From Silene noctiflora (Eukaryota > Streptophyta > Magnoliopsida > Caryophyllales > Caryophyllaceae): a stretch of DNA of 28,944 bases. The position numbers were made by a program, and so were the translations under genes. Shown here piece after piece: positions 1-10,337 of this stretch (position 1 is its first letter; the number at the start of each line of letters is the position of its first letter). The notes under the pieces are model-generated. The model saw only the letters and a program-made list of their open reading frames with translations, had not been told where the DNA came from and searched no databases. Location of the stretch: assembly GCA_009801015.1 (NCBI GenBank), contig VHZZ01000363.1, positions 28,217 through 57,160 on the forward strand. Reading direction: 5' to 3'.

Positions 1-174
1 CTGATCATGGAAGCCGTGATTTCAATTCTAAACATTGCACTTATGTGCTCTGCTGATCTCCCAAGAGAACGTTTGTACATGAGTGATGTTGCTAATAGGC
101 TATCATCAATTAGAAACAGGCTCCTTGAGGCTCGTTTACTGCAGGGGAAAGCTTCTTTTGAGACACCGGAGTAA
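1..174 (+). CDS. LRR receptor-like kinase, 3' end only
   Basis: This is the last 57 codons plus stop of a leucine-rich-repeat receptor kinase whose body lies left of the window. Frame 1 reads IMEAVISILNIALMCSADL and then a region matching kinase subdomain XI and the C-terminal tail (PRERLYMSDVANRLSSIR), ending in TAA. It aligns residue by residue with the C-terminus of the second receptor kinase in this window (SVLEIALSCSAELPQDRPDM, AAKLSSIR), so the two are tandem paralogues of the EFR/XA21-type subfamily XII. The usual DRP motif appears here as RERLYM: the conserved Arg is kept but the following Pro is Leu. With only the tail visible, intactness of the gene cannot be judged. A poly(A) signal lies about 170 bases downstream. 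Confidence 0.85.
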   Translation: MIMEAVISILNIALMCSADLPRERLYMSDVANRLSSIRNRLLEARLLQGKASFETPE

Positions 175-342
175 TGTTGTTGCAATGTTCGCAGAGTGTC
201 ACGAGTGGAGTATTAAAACTGGTTGCTTAAATGTGTTTGGGGGACTTTCTGCTGCATTTGGCTTCTATCATCCTGTCAGTGTCAGACACCGTGTCACACA
301 TCAAGTCTCCAACACTTAGCACGACATTCGGAAATACATGTT

Positions 343-348
343 AATAAA
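343..348 (+). terminator. Probable poly(A) signal of the first receptor kinase
   Basis: A perfect AATAAA lies 169 bases after the stop codon of the partial receptor kinase, within a T-rich context, a normal distance for a plant 3' UTR. Only the hexamer supports the call; the cleavage site is not known. Confidence 0.45.
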
Positions 349-536
349 GTTGTGCGTTTATAACAATAACATTTATATTTTATTAGATTTAAAGAATGTA
401 TCTCATGCACGTGTTTGTTTTCGTGTCTATGTGCATCTCTGTTTTCGGTGCTAACTAGTACTCAACTACACATCTTCTCAAATTAGACTCACCTACATTT
501 AATTTCAAAATTAATCTAACTCTTAATACTTTCTAC

Positions 537-787
537 TAGGGGTGATAATAAACGATACAGTTTGCCATCAGCTTGAGCTCGAGCTCGGCTCCGTCAAAGA
601 TGTGCTCGGGCTGAACTCGAAAACTTAACGAGTCAAGCTCATAAAGCGTTGGTTTGGCTCAAAAATTTAACTAGGGGTCTTCCTTTATTTTTCCAAGCTC
701 GAGTAAGATATCGAACTCGAGTTTTGTTTCATGAGCACAAGCCGAGCAAGGCCAAGTTCGGGCTTAGCTCAGCTTGTATCAACCCTA
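537..787. mobile_element. Old hAT-type MITE with GAGCTCG motif arrays
   Basis: The left end TAGGGGTGATAATA and the right end TATCAACCCTA form an imperfect inverted repeat of the hAT TAGGG-TG type. The inside is crowded with GAGCTCG/CTCGAG/GCTCGG motifs on both sides. At 251 bp it has no coding capacity. The flanking 8-mers (CTTTCTAC and GTTAAAAA) do not match, so either the target duplication has decayed or my end points are slightly off. Confidence 0.5.
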
Positions 788-1922
788 GTTAAAAATAGAT
801 TTGTTTATTTCGGGAGTCTTTTTACTTAATCCTTGCTTTAATTCTAGTCGTTATATAGTCAAAAATAGTTCGTTGCACATTAGTTCAAATGGATACAAAT
901 TATTTGTTAACGATTTTTGAAACTAGTAAGAGGTATGTTTCCTCTTACGATGAATCATACTAAAGATCCCCTTAAAAGCTACATGAAAATAGCGATACGA
1001 AAACAAGCCGAATTGTCAGATCGTGGTTAATTCCTATTTTACAAGAAAACTATTTTTCTTTGGTTTCTAATAGATTTGTTTTCGATTCTAGATTAGGGAA
1101 AAAAAAAAGCTTGGTAACAACTGTTCTTTACTTTAAAAATAAAACAAACTCAAAAATTGATGTGTGACGATTCACCGAGAAATAGGAATATACATAAGAT
1201 GTAGTACCTCAGACCTCGTTTGTTATTTTAACTTATGTGTATTTTTTTTTTCCGAGCTTGTTAATTTATAAGTTACTTGTACATTTTAATTTTTGCCGTC
1301 AAAAGTCAAATTTAACTAAACTTATATACAATGTTTTTGGATTATATTATAATTTTTTGAGTTTAATGTTTATTTAACTGAATGAAATTGGAAACTTTAT
1401 ATTAAAAACTCGAAAACATTATTATGATGCTCAAAAGTTACGAAAGCAGTCTACGAGTACATCGAGTAGATGCCAGTTACTGCGATGCACAACCATCATA
1501 CCTCACCACTGGCGACCGCCACCGCACCGCCATGGTCGTTGGCTGACGGAGACCTCCATTCACAAACTCCTCGTTATTTTCCATCACCGCCGCACTCATA
1601 CACTATCCTCCATCCTCGATCATCGCACCACACCACCATGTCGTGCGCCCAAGACCACCTGACCCAACCCCGCCCCTCTTAGACGCAGTCTCTATACTTT
1701 AGGGCGGTATTGAATGACGTAAGTAATTCTCACTCACTGCAATCTGTAATTTGATTAGATTACTGTACGGGTCAAATTTGGGGATGCATAATTTGTTAAG
1801 GAATTATTCCCATTTTGAACCTCAAATTTTGGGCCAGCTACGGATTGGATAGGATCAATTCGGGTTTCTGGTTATTCTGTATCGCAAATTCACATTTCAG
1901 ACGGGCATTTTCTGTCTGAAAT

Positions 1923-2043
1923 TAAGACGGACAAAATGTGACCATTTTAGCCCAAAATGTAGTACTATATATTTCCTGATTAAATGGTCACTTTTTATTA
2001 GAAAATGTTGACATTTTCTTAGACTCAAGTTAGGACCGTCTTA
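1923..2043. repeat. Palindromic MITE-like unit ending in TAAGACGG/CCGTCTTA
   Basis: Terminal 8-mers TAAGACGG and CCGTCTTA are perfect inverted repeats. An inner pair at 1933-1949 and 1981-1997 (AAATGTGACCATTTTA versus TAAATGGTCACTTTT) is also inverted. A smaller hairpin, TTTCAGAC/GTCTGAAA, sits just outside at 1895-1921. The unit is 121 bp and non-coding. The superfamily is uncertain because no clean target duplication was found. Confidence 0.4.
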
Positions 2044-3741
2044 CGGAGAGTCGGAGACTTACTTGGCCTGCTTTTTATCGATGAATAATGTTGACATGTT
2101 TGTGAATTGTGACAACAGGCATGTGTTTCTCATCACCTGCTGAATCTGGAATGATCTCTGAAGTCTGAACTAGGACTGACTTTGGTACAGGCATGTTTTT
2201 TACTATCTTACATGCTATGTTAGACGGAAAGAATGATAAGTGTCGTCGACATTCTTTTCTAGTCACTATTGCTCTAATATATTTATCTTACCGGCACTTA
2301 CCCACGGTCCTTTGCATTGTCGCTCAGTATTCTGTCTTTGGATCAACAATGACAATTGGAGCGATGATAGGTGCTGTGAATTGTGGGTAGGTAGCAGACC
2401 ATGTTGGGATGAGAGCGGTATGTTACTCCGTATTTCATTTCTCTTTGCAATTTTGTGAATTGCTACAGTTTGGGTCTAAGCTGTTTTAGCAGCTATATGT
2501 AAACAGTCAAAACTGTGCATTATAAGATGATACACAACAATCTTAGTGTAAAACAAAACTGGAGTAAAAAAGACATGGACTAAGAAGTAAAAAGAAAGCA
2601 AAGAAAATCATGCCCTCAAAATCCGTGCAAAGGAATTGTCGTTAAAGAGGGCCACGATCAAACTTATATTCATTCAATGGTTTTGCCATTTTGGTCACAG
2701 CGACATAATTGCGGATGATTTCCATGGCCAGTTGATTTGCCATTCTTTTCTCAAAAAACTGAAAGATCATTATTAGGATATTAGTATGGGGCGGCTATCA
2801 TTAGGGTTTGTTAAACTAGGGTTAAGGCCTAATTAAGATGTGAGGTCACCACATATTATGTAATCGACATAACATCAATAATACAATTCTCTCCCCTCTA
2901 TAATCTTAACAATCATAAATGGGCATATATGTTCAAAGCTTAAAAATTTGAAGTAGGATCATATGTTCCATTCAGGTTAGGCAATTAAAGTATTTGCAAG
3001 ATATACTGGTCAGACATTTTTATTTTGATTATGACCGGTTCAGCAAAGATTGGCATTTTTATTTTTTAATTAAGACTCATACTTTCACTTGATGTAAATC
3101 ATGGAGTATTTCTGTTTCATATATGTATTTTTGCCTTTTACTGTAATATTTTTATTAACAGTGATATGGCTAGATTGCTAGAGTGGAATATTACCGAACT
3201 CGCCAACCAATGCGAAAATTGGAATTGACAGTACGTCCCATGAATAATAAAAGCATAATCTATGTGGAATAGAAAAAAAATCATAACCTCATTTGTTAGG
3301 GTGTGCAGTGATAGTATACCGGATGCACCTTATGATTTTTCTTAGAAGCGAATGTCATTATTGTTCCGGGACGTAGTGAGTGGCAAAAGAATTTAGTGAA
3401 GCTAGTATTAGGTAGGATAGTGACTAAAATTAGTATATTACTTAAATTACTTACTACTTCTTAGTTTTTAATGACTAAATTGATAAAGTAATCTAGATTC
3501 TCAGCAGGCAACTTTGAATGCCTTTTCTGACTATTTTTACTTGGAAATTTGACGCACTTACATCATGAGTTTGATGTTATAGGAGGTTTAATTATTATAG
3601 AATATAACTTTCCTAAACTCCTACAGTTCTATGAAAATGCTGCTACTAATTTCACAAAAAAATGTTTTCCTGGCAGTATAGTTTCGGACACATTTTCTGC
3701 TCTTGTTTAGGAGTCTCGTTCCTTATACGCAATGTTACGTT

Positions 3742-4263
3742 TAGGGGTGAGCAAAACCGTATACCCGATACGGTTTTAAAAATCGCAAAAATCACTATAC
3801 GGATCCGATACGGTTTAGCCATATATACGGTTTTCGGGTACCCGGAAAAACCGTGTATACGGAATCCGTATATACGGATACGGTTTGGTAATAAATGCCC
3901 AATTAAACATTCTAATTATTCAAGAGCTAATAATTACCTATAACATGACCGCCTCTAGTGAAAGACTAATTATTATTTATTGAGATAAGTTACTTAAGAA
4001 AAATCTTAAAAAACGTTAGAAGAGTGGGAGTCGAAAGAGGAACTTTGCATTTTTTAATTTTTTTTATACAAAAACTTCAAACCGTGTCAGAAACCGTATA
4101 TACGGTTTCATTTTTTCCCGACCCGGATACGATATGGTTTTTATAAAACCGTATCGTATATACGGATTTTCATATCGGATATACGGAAATCCGTATAACT
4201 CAAACCGTATACCTTATCGTATCCGTATTATAAAACCGTATCGTATATTTTTGCTCACCCCTA
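3742..4263. mobile_element. hAT-type MITE 1 (522 bp), inside the receptor kinase signal peptide
   Basis: The ends TAGGGGTGAGCAAAA and TTTTTGCTCACCCCTA are perfect inverted repeats of hAT type. Flanking 8-bp duplications GTTACGTT at 3734-3741 and 4264-4271 are identical, which fixes the boundaries and suggests a young insertion. Both subterminal regions are packed with CCGTAT/ATACGG motifs in both orientations, around an AT-rich core at about 3895-4075. There is no transposase frame, so it is non-autonomous. The left duplication begins with the G of an ATG (3732-3734), so the element separates the first codons from the rest of the gene. Confidence 0.9.
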
Positions 4264-5632
4264 GTTACGTTCAATCCTTTTTAGTGTTGCCATGTCGTGC
4301 CTTGTTTATTCCTCCATAGGCACGAATAACGAGACAGACAGGTTGGCCTTGCTCAAATTCAGAGCCAAAACAAATGATCCTCTTGGTGCTTTGAGTTCAT
4401 GGAATGACACCCTACCCTACTGCAACTGGTATGGAGTAACTTGTGGACGTATGCACCAGAGAGTATCGGAGTTGAATTTGTCGTCCTTACAACTCTCGGG
4501 CTCTTTATCTCCTTACATTGGTAATCTAAGCTGTCTTAGAGTAATGAATCTACAAGTTAACACATTTAGTGGCACTATCCCCCCTGAAATCGGTCATCTT
4601 CATAGATTGCAGTATCTCTTGCTTGCTAATAATTCGTTTGGAGGGGAAATTCCCTTGAACATATCGTGTTGTTCTAGCCTTTTTGAGTTGAATGTGTTGA
4701 ATAATATGTTGGTAGGATTAATCCCTCACGAGCTTAGTTTTTTGTCACATTTACAGATTTTAAAATTGTCGAATAACAACATGGTAGGAAACATCCCTGC
4801 GTCTTTGGGGAACATGTCTGTCTTGTTTTCACTCTACTTGGCTGAAAACAACTTGGTCGGAAGAATCCCTGATAGTCTAGGCAAATTTCAAAATATGACT
4901 GTTCTTGCTGTTGGAGGGTCGCCTTCCATCAGACTCGGGCAATACGGTTCCAAACCTCCAATTCTTATCTGTTGCGCAAAACCGACTCACTGGACTCATT
5001 CCGCCTTCAATTTCAAACTCCTCACATTTAGAATATCTAGAATTGGCTTCAAATGGTATTCAGGGAGAGGTTCCTTCTTTGCACAAGTTGGAGAAGCTTA
5101 GTTTCCTGAACATCGGCACGAACTTCCTTGGGTTGGGGCAAGCTGTTGATATGAATTTTGTTTCTTCCTTGGCCAACGCCACCGTGTTAGAGATTTTCGT
5201 GATAAGTGTAAATAATTTCGGAGGAGATCTTCCTAGAACCATATGCAACTTAACAAGGCTTTCATGGTTAGGTTTTGGGCGCAATAATATAGGCGGAAAG
5301 ATTCCGGAATGCTTAGCAAACCTAGCAAATCTACAGTACTTTGGCGGTCATAGGAACCTACTGTCTGGTGTTATTCCACAGGAAATAGGGAAACTTCAGA
5401 AGTTAGTTGAATTAGATTTAAGTAGCAACCAGTTATCAGGCAAGATACCATCCTCAATTGGTAACTTAACCATGTTGACAATTGTTCAAATAGCTGAAAA
5501 CTATCTGGAAGGCAACATACCTGTAGCTCTAGCAAATTGTGGATCACTTTTAGGATTGGATCTCTCGGAAAACAATCTTAGTTGTGCTATACCGTCTCAA
5601 CTTACCAGCCTTTCCACCTTGTCGCTTGTACT

Positions 5633-6194
5633 TAGACCTGTCAAAACTCGACCCGACCCGCCCGACCCGTTTTTAGGGTTACAAACCCGGTTTTTTCGAC
5701 CCGTGACCCGTTTGACCCGAACCTGAAATGACCCGTTATTTTAGGGTCAAGACCCGACCCGTTGGGTCAAAGATAAATCAAGATTTTTCTTAAAATATTT
5801 ATATTTTTATATTATATTTGAAAAAAATTGTTAAAAAATTGTTTTNTTATTATTAAAAATTACAAACATAACTAAAAAGTCAATTTTATATCACTTTTAC
5901 AATACTTGATATTAAAATAATTATTAAAAAAACTTTAATTTAATAATTATGTCAATATAATTAATGTAAACGTTGAAATAACTAATGTAAACGTTGAATA
6001 TGATTAAAATATTAATTTTAAATATGTTTTACATTTTTAAAAATTATTTTTTTAATTAAAAAAATAGATTAAAAAAGACGTTAGAAATTATTTCTTGACT
6101 TGTATTCTGACCCTAACCCGACCCGTGACCCGTATAACCCGACCCGTATGACCCGACCCGGGACCCGACCCGCCCGACCCGTTTGACAGGTCTA
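5633..6194. mobile_element. hAT-type MITE 2 (562 bp), inside the LRR domain
   Basis: The inverted ends TAGACCTGTCAAA and TTTGACAGGTCTA are perfect over 13 bp. The 8-bp duplication CTTGTACT is identical at 5625-5632 and 6195-6202. Subterminal arrays of GACCCG run in the same orientation at both ends (5645-5770 and 6110-6185) around an AT-rich core, which contains one ambiguous base at 5846. Removing the element and one duplication joins LVL to DLSNNNLTG in frame, so it entered a working LRR codon run. Element plus duplication is 570 bp, a multiple of three, but the element itself carries stops. Confidence 0.9.
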
Positions 6195-8693
6195 CTTGTA
6201 CTTGATCTATCTAACAATAATCTGACTGGATCCCTCCCTGAAGAAATTGGTCAACTGAATAATCTCGAGAACCTTTACGTATCTGACAACATGCTATCAG
6301 GTGTTATACCGAGCACTCTTGGTTCCTGTACAGCGCTAGAGACCCTAAACATGCATGGAAACTTCTTCCAAGGCGCGATTCCTGGTACACTGGAGACATT
6401 GACAGGTCTTTATGTGCTGGATTTATCACGGAACAATTTGTCAGGCAAAATCCCTCTTCTTCTGGTGAGGCTTCCATTGACAATATTAAATCTTTCATAC
6501 AATAACCTGGAAGGTGAAGTTCCCTCTGGTGGCGTCTTTAACAATGCAACTGGTGTTTCTTTGTTTGGAAATAGTAGACTGTGTGGAGGCATACCTCAGT
6601 TAAAGCTGCATAACTGCAGTTTCGACCAGACTCAGATTAGAAGGCGTAGCCACAGAAAAAGACTTCTCCTTAAAATTCTCTTTGGGTTTGCTGCTGTTAT
6701 TTTGCTGGTGATATTCATATTGGCATATATGTTTTGGAGCAGAAATAGGACTATGAAAACAGTTGCAGGGGACTCGAAAGAGTTTCAAAATGTATCTTAC
6801 CAGAGCATACTTAAAGCCACAAATGGGTTATCAGCTGATAATTTAGTTGGCAGAGGTAGCTTTGGGACTGTATACAAAGGAGCTATTGATCAAGACGGGC
6901 CAACAGTTGCAATCAAAATATTTAACCTCGGAAATCATTATGCTTCTGAGAGCTTTATTGCTGAATGTAAGGCACTCCGCAGCATTAGACATCGGAATCT
7001 CATTAAGGTTATAACAGTTTGTTCAAGTGTTGATTATCAAGGCAATGATTTCAAAACTCTGGTATATGAGTACATGGTAAACGGTAGTTTGGATGACTGG
7101 TTGCATCCAATAGGGGAGATTAGCGGGGTTAGGAATGGAGAAAAAGCAGGTGGGAGTTTAAGTTTTCGTCAAAGACTTGAGATTACAGTAGATGTTGCTT
7201 TTGCTCTTGAGTACCTTCATTGTTATTGTGACTCGTCGGTAATTCACTGTGACCTCAAACCAAGCAATGTTCTCCTTGACGAAGATATGGTCGCACACGT
7301 GGGAGATTTTGGTTTGGCCAAATTAATCTCTGAAGGCATCAGTAGCTCTAGCGCAAATCAATCCAGTTTCACCGGAGTCAGGGGGACTGTTGGTTACGTA
7401 CCTCCAGGTAACTACACGCACCCTTATTCTTATGTTAATATGTGTGTGTGTTTTTCCCATTTGCATGCAATACATGCTATTCTGTTCTTTGAATATAATG
7501 TACTCCGTATAAAATATAAAGTAAAATAGCTCACTGAACTTAGGCGCCTCTTATATTAATGGAGTAGTAGCAAGTCGATGCTAGTATTTGCAAAATCTTC
7601 ATGATGAATTAACCTGAAACAAACTCTTTGAATTATTAAAACCGAGGTAAAACACTAAAACTGCGTAAATCAAACCCCATTACCCAACCATCTGCAAGAG
7701 GTTTTGAGGCTGTTGTGTAATGTTAATGCTGATGCACATATCAAATTTATGGGTTGATTGCAGAATATGGAATGGGAAATGAGGTATCAGTGTGTGGTGA
7801 TGTGTATAGTTTTGGAATCCTCGTTCTGGAAACGTTTACAGGTAGAAGGCCTACTGATGACATCTTCAGAGAAGGCATCAGTCTGCATGAATATGTGAAA
7901 GCAGCTCTGTCTGAACAGGATATCAAGATTGTCGACGATGCTCTTCTTCACGATATGGCCGCAGACAATAACAATAGCCAGATAATATTTGAGTCTGTGA
8001 TGTCTGTACTTGAAATCGCACTTTCTTGCTCTGCTGAACTCCCACAAGATAGGCCGGATATGAGCACCATTGCTGCGAAGCTATCATCAATCAGAACAAG
8101 CTCCAGTAACAGTGAAGTGTATGCCTATAAGCCGTTGCTTTACGTCAATAAGACGATAAATCAGTGATAATTGCGTATCCACGCTTTTTTTAATTATTAA
8201 TGGTCGCAAATAAAAAGTGTGATCCAAGAACTTGAATGATGTTCAACTATCATATTTGTGAGATGTATATGCTGTATTATTTTGGCTCATACTCATCGTT
8301 TAGCAAGTTGTTTTATTCTTTAACCAAAAGGCTTGGTTGAAATTATAGTATTAAATCTCGGTTTAGATCCACAGTCCCGGTAGCAGTTGTCGTGGCCTAA
8401 TCTCACTAAATGAGGGATTATACGGCCAAGATCATCTCAAAATACGGTAATATATAGATGCGGTGAACTCCAAACTTTATAATAACTCGGTCACAAATCA
8501 GTGTTGCAACCGATATTTAAAACCCGGGTACGGTGGCTCGAAGCCTAACGGCTGATCCCTCAGGACAAGTTTGTAAGATGTGTGAGTGTGACAGAGCCCA
8601 TAAACTCTTAACATTCATTTGATATTGGGCATTTATTTGCGGTCGAGTATTTGCAACTAGAGTAGAGTTGAGCCCAATTAACTAGAGTGGAAG

Positions 8694-8936
8694 TAAACCT
8701 GACAAAATTGACCCGACGTAAATAACCCGATTCGACGTCCGAACTAGAATTGACTTGACTCAATATAACCCAACCCAAAGGTTTATTGTAGTACACGGAT
8801 TATTATCCATAAATAATTTGATAATAATTAACCCAAATGTAACCTGAACCTGAATGACCCAACCTGATCTAAACTCTTGCAAACTCAAACTTAACCCGAC
8901 CCAAATCCCACCCGATTGACCCGTTTGCCAGGTCTA
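8694..8936. mobile_element. Degenerate relative of MITE 2 (243 bp)
   Basis: The left end TAAACCTGACAAA and right end TTTGCCAGGTCTA match the MITE 2 termini with a few changes. The interior repeats variants of GACCCG, AACCCGA and ACCCAA. The flanking 8-mers AGTGGAAG and GGTAGGAG share only five positions, consistent with an old insertion. It is shorter than MITE 2 and has no coding capacity. Confidence 0.65.
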
Positions 8937-8996
8937 GGTAGGAGTCTCTTATTATATCTAGTTCATCTCATCACAAGACGGTATAAATGTATAATA

Positions 8997-9155
8997 CTTC
9001 CTCCGTCACGGTCATTTGTTGTCCTATTCCATTTTTTTGGTCTCAGTCAATTGTTGTCCTTTCTATCTTTGAATTGCATTTGATAAGCAATATGATCTTC
9101 CATACTCAATTTGGTCACTTGTCATCCAATAATTGATTTACCGGGACGGTAGGAG
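8997..9155. mobile_element. Decayed Stowaway-type MITE
   Basis: The left end CTTCCTCCGTCACGGTCATT follows a TA. The right end ACCGGGACGGTAGGAG is followed by TA. The left half shares TCATTTGTTGTCC with the intact Stowaway at 14045-14248, but the matching right-hand GGACAACAAATG is missing, so the inner right arm has been deleted. It belongs to the Tc1/mariner class, which duplicates TA on insertion. Confidence 0.6.
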
Positions 9156-9187
9156 TAACATTACCGGTTTTCAGGAAACCCATTTCA

Positions 9188-9188
<1 letters not shown>

Positions 9189-9215
<27 letters not shown>
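9189..9215. repeat. T homopolymer, about 27 bases
   Basis: An uninterrupted run of T. No retroelement could be recognised on either side, so it is reported only as simple sequence. Its exact length may be unreliable in the assembly. Confidence 0.8.
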
Positions 9216-9219
<4 letters not shown>

Positions 9220-10337
9220 CCAAGTACCACTTAGATTCAAAATCCCTTACAAACATCACAAATTCTCGTTTAAGATGAACACTATTTGTCTTAAACTTAA
9301 ACGAGTTAAATAACTACCATTTTCATAGACAAGACAAAAACAAAATATCTAAAGGTTTGTCTTTATCTATACAAGTGATGTGTATTTGACCAGTTTTCAC
9401 GGATTTGAAAAGAGGGGTACTGTATTATTACTGGAAGCCTGGAAAGTAGCAAGGTAAACACATAATTCTGTCAAGCGGAAACATGCGTATGAACGCCAAT
9501 TTGGAGTTAATTCTATGTTGATATTCTTTGTAAACTCAACTTTCTTCAAAATTTGGATTATTAATCTAATAATGTAATGTTGTGTATTATAATTTATACA
9601 GACTAAAGTTTATAACTTTGGTCAAGTATTACAGTATGCCCTAGCTTATCATACAACTTGCTGATTGATGCCACGGATGACGGCACATAACGAGATATGT
9701 GTATGTCGGTTTTATATGAAACGGTCTCACAACAATATGATTGCGTAACTAAATATTTAAGTGTTAGTAAGAATTTTCCCTAGGATAGACCACTTACTAT
9801 CGGTAGTATTCGGTACCAAAGATTGAAACTTTTTGTCCATTTCAACTCAATATAAGGGATTACAGAGATTGAAATTACGTGTTAGTAGGTTTTCTGTACG
9901 TTTCTTTTTTATGCAATTCTCGATATAATTTTCATTTAGGTCATCTGAAAACATTACCTCTGTGTTATTAGATGTTAATGCAGGGTAAAACTTGGGTAAA
10001 ATTATGTTGTATGGTTTAGGATTAGTGAGTTTTCTGATTCGTAATTGAAAGACTCGGGCTGAAATATTGACCAAGGTTCGATACCCTTTGGCCCTGATCC
10101 TGTAGCATATATGTCAAATATTCCAATTTCCAAACAGTAAATTGAGTCGATGCTGGTTTTCCTGATGTGGCTGAAGCGTCCTAAGACCGAATGCTATAAG
10201 GAAAATGAAAAATTGGGGATGTTTCTACTGCTGGATATCCTATAGATGTTGGTTTTTTGGTCTGAGTTTGTTGAAAGGTTAAATGACCCTGCATGCTGAG
10301 GAAATCATGCTTCTGCTGAATCGTTTTACTGATCTTT

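Larger units (their letters stand above)
349..3731. other. Intergenic spacer with MITE remnants
   Basis: I found no supportable gene in this 3.4 kb. It is AT-rich apart from a C-rich patch at 1480-1680 rich in CACC/CGCC; its short open frame has skewed composition and resembles no protein I know. Two transposon-like units (537-787 and 1923-2043) are listed separately. The promoter of the second receptor kinase should lie at the right end, but I see no convincing TATA box near the ancestral ATG at 3732. Confidence 0.5.
3732..8167 (+). pseudogene. LRR receptor-like kinase (subfamily XII), broken by two MITEs and a deletion/frameshift
   Basis: This is a membrane receptor kinase of the EFR/XA21 class (non-RD pattern-recognition type). 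Parts in order: the probable ancestral ATG at 3732 and signal peptide, split by MITE 1; the N-terminal cap NETDRLALLKF and W..YCNWYGVTC; LRRs to 4904 in one frame; LRRs 4905-5632 in another; MITE 2; LRRs from 6203; the transmembrane segment ILFGFAAVILLVIFILAYMF; and the kinase. The kinase has glycine loop VGRGSFGTVYKG, VAIK lysine, HCDLKPSN (Cys before Asp, hence non-RD), DFG, and PPE in place of APE. A phase-1 intron (7408-7763, GTAACT...TTGCAG) falls before EYG, the conserved family position. Exon 2 (7764-8167) carries GDVYSFG, RRPTDD and a RPDM motif, ending in TGA. The kinase half is undamaged, so decay may be recent. An N-terminally shortened product is possible but not shown. Confidence 0.88.
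8168..10337. other. Intergenic spacer between the receptor kinase and the Toc159-like pseudogene
   Basis: No gene recognised in 2.2 kb. The spacer holds an old relative of MITE 2 (8694-8936), a decayed Stowaway element (8997-9155) and a T homopolymer of about 27 bases at 9189-9215. The stretch 9230-10300 is AT-rich with no repeat or reading frame I can support. Any 5' exon of the Toc159-like copy would be expected here but was not found. Confidence 0.5.

Noticed and set aside
1470-1682. Open frame of 70 codons in a C-rich patch
   Set aside because: Composition is dominated by His, Pro, Ser and Thr from CAC/CCN codons; no domain, splice sites or neighbouring exon support it.
3732-4291. Splice of MITE 1 to the acceptor CTTTTTAG at 4284
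   Set aside because: That acceptor shifts the frame and reaches a stop within 15 codons; the acceptor at 4263-4264 keeps the frame.
3662-4319. Open frames rich in Tyr, Ile and Arg
   Set aside because: They are translations of the CCGTAT/ATACGG arrays inside MITE 1, not genes.
6183-6200. Apparent start of a separate receptor kinase frame at 6183
   Set aside because: It starts at a non-ATG codon in the right inverted repeat of MITE 2; the frame is simply the continuation of the interrupted gene.
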